Assembly: GCA_021296065.1 (NCBI GenBank)
Contig: JAGWBD010000002.1
Span: 23,559-87,558, forward strand
Direction of reading: 5' to 3'
Source: Anaerolineae bacterium
GTDB taxonomy: Bacteria; Chloroflexota; Anaerolineae; Aggregatilineales; Phototrophicaceae
DNA: 64,000 nt
The notes under the pieces are model-generated. The model was not told the DNA's origin and searched no databases. It worked only from the letters and a program-made list of their open reading frames with translations. Below, one piece after another: positions 59,889 to 64,000 of the stretch. The stretch's first letter is position 1; every line of letters begins with the position of its first letter. The translations under genes were made by a program, and so were the position numbers.

Positions 59889-60695
59889 TTAATAAGGCAA
59901 CATCCCCCCGCTGACGTTAAACGCCTGGCCCGTGCTGTAGGACGCGTCCTCCGAGGCCAGGAAGGCGACCATGTTGGCCACGTCTGCCGGCTGCTGCACG
60001 CGGCCCAGCGGGATGCTGTCCACCGCCCGCTGCATCACCGAGCCGACTTCCGCCCCCTCCAGCGCGGCGACTTCGCGGTCGATCAGCGCCCACATCTCGG
60101 TATCGACGATGCCGGCGCAGAGACAGTTGACCAAAATCCGGTGCTGCGCCAGTTCGGCGCCGAACTGCCGCGTCAGGCCGACCACGGCGTGCTTGCTGGC
60201 GGCGTAGGCGCCCAGCGGCGTGGCCGCGCCCGGCGCGATCTTGCCCGCGCCGGAGGCGTTATTGATGATGCGGCCGCCGCTGCCCTGCGCGATCATGTGG
60301 CGCGCCGCCGCCTGCGTGCAGAGCAGCGTGCCCTTCGCGTTGACGTCCATCTGCGCCTGCCAACTGGCCTCGTCCGTCTCCAGCAGCGGCTGGATGATGC
60401 CGATGCCGGCGTTGTTGACGAGGATGTCCAGCCGGCCAAAGTGCGCGACCGTCGCGGCCACCATCGCCGCTACCTCGTCGCGCTGCGTCACGTCCGCCCG
60501 CTGCGCCAGCGCCCTGCCACCCGCCGCCTCAATCTCCAGCGCGACGGCCGCGGCGTTGCCCCCGTCGATGTCAGCGACGGTCACGCCCACGCCTTCACGC
60601 GCCAGGCGCTGTGCGATACTGCGGCCAATGCCGCGGCCCGCGCCGGTGACGATCGCCGCCTGCCCCTCCAACCCGTAACGGACGGCGCCGCTCAT
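59889..60695 (-). CDS. SDR family oxidoreductase of the catabolic cluster
   Basis: A 268-residue classical short-chain dehydrogenase: TGAGRGIGRSIAQRL for NAD(P) binding, NNAGIGIIQP, the catalytic Ser region INNASGAGKIAPGA, YAASKHAVV for Tyr-x3-Lys, and FNVSGGMLPY at the end. It lies 35 bases upstream of the E1-beta gene and its ATG overlaps the VOC gene stop (ATGA). It probably oxidises a hydroxyl of the imported compound before cleavage. Confidence 0.92.
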   Translation of the reverse strand: MSGAVRYGLEGQAAIVTGAGRGIGRSIAQRLAREGVGVTVADIDGGNAAAVALEIEAAGGRALAQRADVTQRDEVAAMVAATVAHFGRLDILVNNAGIGIIQPLLETDEASWQAQMDVNAKGTLLCTQAAARHMIAQGSGGRIINNASGAGKIAPGAATPLGAYAASKHAVVGLTRQFGAELAQHRILVNCLCAGIVDTEMWALIDREVAALEGAEVGSVMQRAVDSIPLGRVQQPADVANMVAFLASEDASYSTGQAFNVSGGMLPY

Positions 60696-61171
60696 CCCGG
60701 CATCTCCATGCCTTCCTTCAGTTCAATGGGGTCCTGCATCAGTTCCAGCACGAAGCCGTCCGGGTCCTTGAAGAAGACCACGTGCACCACGCCCCAGCCC
60801 AGGTCAAAGGTGACCGGTTCCGAGACGAAGTCGACGCCCTTTTCTTTCCATTCGTGGTAGGTGCCCCACACGTCCGGCACGCCGAAGCAGATATGCGCAT
60901 GCGCCGCATCCCCCAGCTGCGCATCGGAGACCTTGCCGTCGGGTACCACGTACTGCTGCAAATCCAGCAGCACCTTCGGCGAGCCGGGCGCCTTGACCCG
61001 CACCACCTCCATGACGACCTCGGGCTTGCCCGCCATCCTCGAGATGGTGTCGCCCTCCAGACGGTGCCGCTCGACTTCCTCCATGCCCAGCAGACCGCAA
61101 TAAAAGGCCAGCGAGCGTTCCATGTCGCTGACTGTGACCGAAACGTGATCGAGAATGGTGACTGTGCCCAT
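60692..61171 (-). CDS. VOC superfamily (glyoxalase-like) protein
   Basis: A 159-residue metalloprotein of the vicinal oxygen chelate fold with two beta-alpha-beta modules. Likely metal ligands are His in TILDHVSVTVSDMER, His in AAHAHICFGVPD and Glu in PDGFVLELMQD. Members include glyoxalase I, dioxygenases and methylmalonyl-CoA epimerases. It is the first gene of the cluster, ahead of an SDR gene, and starts 20 bases after the RmuC stop, so it may be read from an upstream promoter. Confidence 0.9.
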   Translation of the reverse strand: MGTVTILDHVSVTVSDMERSLAFYCGLLGMEEVERHRLEGDTISRMAGKPEVVMEVVRVKAPGSPKVLLDLQQYVVPDGKVSDAQLGDAAHAHICFGVPDVWGTYHEWKEKGVDFVSEPVTFDLGWGVVHVVFFKDPDGFVLELMQDPIELKEGMEMPG

Positions 61172-61191
61172 CGAAGCCTCCTGCGGCCCTG

Positions 61192-62715
61192 TTAGCCGCT
61201 GTTCGTCCCTGAATCATCCTGCCCGGATTTCAGCGACATCTTGCGCGGCCGACGCAAATCAGAGGGGAGCGATTCCAGCTCCGATACTTCCTCGCCGCTG
61301 ATGGAATGCAGATCGCGGAAGCGCTGTACCTGAGGGATGAAACGACTGTTCAGTGAGCCCACCGCCTTGTTGTAGGCCTTGACGCTGTTGTCCAGCCCCT
61401 TGCGGATTCCCGCCAGGCCGTCCACCAGGATGCTGGCGCGGCGGTAAAGCTCCTGGCCCTGGCGGCCGATTTCCTCGGCCTCGCGCGCCAGTTCGGCCTC
61501 GCGCCAGCCCATGTGCACCGAACGCAGCAGGGCGATCAGAATGGTCGGCGTGGCGATCAGCACGCGGCTCTCCATACCATGCTCGAAGAGGGCCGGGTGC
61601 TGCTCCAGCGCGGCGCTGTAGAAGACTTCGCCGGGCAGGAACATGACCACGAAATCCGGACTTTCCTCGAAACTGTCCTGATAGCGCCGCTGCGACAACT
61701 GGTCGAGGTTGCGCCGCACCTGCTCGGCATGCTGCTGCAAATAGGCGCTGCGCTCTTCCTCGTCCTGGGTCTCCCAGGCGGAGATGTAGGCATCCATGGG
61801 CGTTTTGGCATCGACGACGATGATGCGATTGTTGGGCAGGTGCACGATCATGTCCGGCCGCTGACCGCCGTCGGGCACGGGCTCCTGCTCGAAGAAATCG
61901 ACGTGCTGCTGCATGCCCGCCAGCTCAACGCAACGCCGCAACTGCAACTCGCCCCAGCGGCCGCGCTGTTCCGGGCGGCGCAGGGCGTTCACCAACCGGC
62001 GCGTCTGGTCCTCAAGGTCGCTTGAGTTCTGGCGCAGGTCGCTGATGCGCGTATCGAGGCTGGTCTGCGCCTGCTGCAGACGCTCCAGCGTCTCCGCCAC
62101 GGGCTTGACGAGACCGCCCACGGTCTCTTGCGCGTTGCTGTTTTCGCGCCGCAGGTCGGCCAGCAGTTGCTCACGGTTCTGCTCCAGCGCCTTGCCGGAC
62201 AGGGAGTCAAAGGCTTCCTTCAGACGTTGCTCGGCGTTTTCCAGTTGCTGCCGCAGATGCTCGCCATGCTGCACCTGCGTTTCCAGTTCCGTGACCTTGT
62301 TCTGCGATTTCTCCAGTTGTGTACGCAACGCGTCGCGTTCCCGCTCGCGCACGTCGCGTTCGCGTTGCGCCTCGCCCAGACGCCCGTCCAGCGCGTTGCG
62401 TTCGGCCTCCAGCCGCGTCGCCTGGTTGCGCGCCTCGTTCAGCTGCTCCTGCGATTCCTCGTTGGAGCGGAAGACGCGCTCCATTTCGTTGCGCGCCTCA
62501 ATCACCTGCCTGTCGAGGGTCTCCTTCTCCACCTCCAGTCGCGAACGCCGGTCGCGCTCCAGGCTGTGGTCCACGCGCAGGGCGCGCAACTCGCGGTCGC
62601 GACCGCGGATCAGAAACAGCGCCACGAACAGGACCAGCATGGCGCCCACCGCGCCGGCGATCAACACCACCACCATGGTGGCGGGGTCCTGCATAAACTG
62701 CTCCAGCCCGTCCAT
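61192..62715 (-). CDS. rmuC: DNA recombination protein RmuC family, GC-rich copy
   Basis: A 507-residue protein with an N-terminal membrane anchor (about 13-36), a long coiled coil (about 40-190, LEVEKETLDRQVIEARNE) and the RmuC nuclease-like domain (about 220-450: RGRWGELQLRRCVELAGM, VVDAKTPMDAYISAWE, DFVVMFLPGEVFYSAALE). RmuC limits recombination at inverted repeats. Its ATG overlaps the stop of a small upstream frame (TGATG). It is homologous to the neighbouring AT-rich copy throughout the catalytic domain. Confidence 0.93.
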   Translation of the reverse strand: MDGLEQFMQDPATMVVVLIAGAVGAMLVLFVALFLIRGRDRELRALRVDHSLERDRRSRLEVEKETLDRQVIEARNEMERVFRSNEESQEQLNEARNQATRLEAERNALDGRLGEAQRERDVRERERDALRTQLEKSQNKVTELETQVQHGEHLRQQLENAEQRLKEAFDSLSGKALEQNREQLLADLRRENSNAQETVGGLVKPVAETLERLQQAQTSLDTRISDLRQNSSDLEDQTRRLVNALRRPEQRGRWGELQLRRCVELAGMQQHVDFFEQEPVPDGGQRPDMIVHLPNNRIIVVDAKTPMDAYISAWETQDEEERSAYLQQHAEQVRRNLDQLSQRRYQDSFEESPDFVVMFLPGEVFYSAALEQHPALFEHGMESRVLIATPTILIALLRSVHMGWREAELAREAEEIGRQGQELYRRASILVDGLAGIRKGLDNSVKAYNKAVGSLNSRFIPQVQRFRDLHSISGEEVSELESLPSDLRRPRKMSLKSGQDDSGTNSG

Positions 62716-62801
62716 CAGGCCTCCGTCCAGTCAAAGTCATGCGGCAACTGCTGCCCCGTGCCGATCTCGTTCAACTCCAGCAGTTCAATCAATTGATTCA
62801 C
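62715..62801 (-). other. Short frame, possible remnant of the gene originally upstream of rmuC
   Basis: The frame from GTG 62801 encodes 28 residues (NQLIELLELNEIGTG... ending PHDFDWTEA), and its TGA overlaps the rmuC ATG. Upstream it is in frame with the TAG of the second rmuC copy. It could be a tiny leader or the surviving tail of a gene whose front was replaced by the AT-rich rmuC copy. I recognise no family. Confidence 0.35.
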
Positions 62802-62837
62802 AGAACCTTTCAATCCTTCATCAAAAAATTGGAAGTG

Positions 62838-64000
62838 CTAAGTCTGGTGATTCCCTTTTTCGGGTTTCTCGTCGATAAGAGCTGTGCTTGTAGACGGATC
62901 AATGTTCAATCCGTCACCGGATGAGTCCGAGTCCGGGCCTTCCCTACCGTCCTCTGGCAACAGAGGGTAATGTTTCGGTTGGCGCAATCCTCCTCGAATG
63001 GCATCGGAAATCTCTACAATTTCAGGAATGTCTTCGCTGCTGCCAACAAGCTCCGACAGTCGATCTACATGCGGAACATATCTTGAATTCAGTGAACCAA
63101 CCGCATCGTTCCAACCACTTACAGCTCTTTCGAGACCCTTTTGGATCTTCTCCATGTGTTCGATAAGTATTCGCGTGCAACGCATCAACTGGTTGCTTTG
63201 ATCCCTAATTGTTCTTGCTTTCTGCGCCACATCAACTTCTTGCCAGCCGATGTGTACGGCCCGAAATAGCGCGATCAGAATAGTAGGTGATGCAATCAAT
63301 ACCTTGTTATTCAAGCTGAATTCAATCAAGTCTGGGTCCTGCTCAAGGGCCGCACTGTAGAAAACTTCTCCGGGAATAAACATCACGACAAAATCAGGGG
63401 TCTGTCCAAGACTGGCTACGTTTTGATACTCTCTTCTTGACAATTCTCTTACTCTGTCACGTACCTGCTTGGCATGTTCCTTTAGCAGTGCGTCGCGCTG
63501 CTGTTCGTCTTGGGTTTCCATGGCGGCACGAAAGGCAGTCATCGAAGCCTTCGAATCAACAACAATTTTTCGTTCATTCGGTAGATACACAATCAGATCA
63601 GGCTTTAAACTACTTCCGGACTCTGACTGCAATAACTGCTGCTTATCAAAGTCCACATACCTCTGCATGCCAGCCATTTCAACACATCGCTGTAACTGCA
63701 ACTCGCCCCATTCACCGCGAGCGCCTGGTTGACCAAGTACTTTGGCCAAATTCCTTGCAGTTTCATCAAGGTTTCCCGTACTGTTCAGTAAGCTGCCTAC
63801 TCTTTCGTCAAGCCGTGTGTGTGTGTCGTTAATCTCCTTTAGTGATTTCTTCACTGGTTCGACCAAGCCCCCAACAGTTTCCTGAGAAGTATCATGGGCA
63901 CGTTTGAGGTCGCCTAGCAATGCCGAGCGGTTTTCCGTCAAAGCCTCGCCAGATAACGACCTAAATGCATCGCTAAGTTGTTGCTTCGCATTCTCAAGAA
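62838..64000 (-). CDS. RmuC family protein, AT-rich copy (5' end beyond the window)
   Basis: The frame is open to the window end, giving 387 residues of the C-terminal part. It aligns by eye with the GC-rich RmuC copy: ETVGGLVEPVKKSLKEI, RGEWGELQLQRCVEMAGM, DFVVMFIPGEVFYSAALE, ILIALFRAVHIGWQEVDV and VGSLNSRYVPHV. The N-terminal anchor and coiled coil are mostly outside the window. Its codons end far more often in A or T than those of any neighbour, so it probably entered by horizontal transfer next to the resident copy. Confidence 0.9.
   Translation of the reverse strand, partial: LENAKQQLSDAFRSLSGEALTENRSALLGDLKRAHDTSQETVGGLVEPVKKSLKEINDTHTRLDERVGSLLNSTGNLDETARNLAKVLGQPGARGEWGELQLQRCVEMAGMQRYVDFDKQQLLQSESGSSLKPDLIVYLPNERKIVVDSKASMTAFRAAMETQDEQQRDALLKEHAKQVRDRVRELSRREYQNVASLGQTPDFVVMFIPGEVFYSAALEQDPDLIEFSLNNKVLIASPTILIALFRAVHIGWQEVDVAQKARTIRDQSNQLMRCTRILIEHMEKIQKGLERAVSGWNDAVGSLNSRYVPHVDRLSELVGSSEDIPEIVEISDAIRGGLRQPKHYPLLPEDGREGPDSDSSGDGLNIDPSTSTALIDEKPEKGNHQT

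Overview
The window is GC-rich bacterial chromosome, most likely from a Chloroflexota lineage (Anaerolineae or Caldilineae type). The evidence is indirect: long Thr-Pro linkers in secreted proteins, several SH3b and CARDB surface proteins, repeated binding-protein ABC sugar transporters, multiple phytanoyl-CoA-dioxygenase-like proteins and GC-rich REP-like palindromes between genes. CdsA, LspA and a lipobox protein fit a bacterial cell. No rRNA, tRNA or CRISPR array was recognised, so the taxon stays an inference.

1-5.3 kb: an IclR regulator and a Gfo/Idh/MocA oxidoreductase (cut by the window edge) face a sugar ABC operon (binding protein, two permeases). The divergent promoters and a later promoter share an AATTGTAC motif. 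Behind it lies an AT-richer pair, a small protein plus a DUF2335 membrane protein. 5.4-13.7 kb: GalE, a SulP transporter carrying STAS and cyclic-nucleotide-binding domains, an alpha/beta hydrolase, a beta-class DNA methyltransferase with an HNH domain split by one in-frame TAA, and an ECF sigma factor with a pentapeptide-repeat protein. 13.7-19.5 kb: five phage-tail-like genes with host-like composition, interrupted by a secreted protein with an internal duplication and PPK2.

19.5-29.1 kb: a 1594-residue exported protein with two SH3b domains and ten copies of a two-cysteine domain, translationally coupled to an alkaline-phosphatase-superfamily enzyme; a DUF488 gene followed by a DUF488 remnant; and two tandem SH3-CARDB paralogues. 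29-38 kb: YciI and SDR proteins, a cluster of palindromic repeats, an NfeD-slipin pair, CdsA, LspA with an adjacent lipoprotein, two PhyH paralogues and an orphan histidine kinase. 38-47 kb: ClpB behind a large inverted repeat, an arabino-oligosaccharide uptake operon ending in a GH51 arabinofuranosidase, and a third PhyH-like protein.

47-61 kb is a thirteen-gene cluster on the minus strand. In transcription order it reads: VOC protein, SDR, E1-beta, E2, oligopeptide-type ABC transporter (binding protein, two permeases, fused ATPases), E1-alpha, hydroxyacid dehydrogenase, HpcH/HpaI aldolase, and two more hydroxyacid dehydrogenases. It looks like a catabolic island that imports a substrate, oxidises it to 2-oxo acids, cleaves it by retro-aldol reaction and decarboxylates the product to acyl-CoA; the substrate is unknown and E3 is absent. 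The window ends with two RmuC paralogues of strikingly different base composition, separated by what may be a gene remnant.
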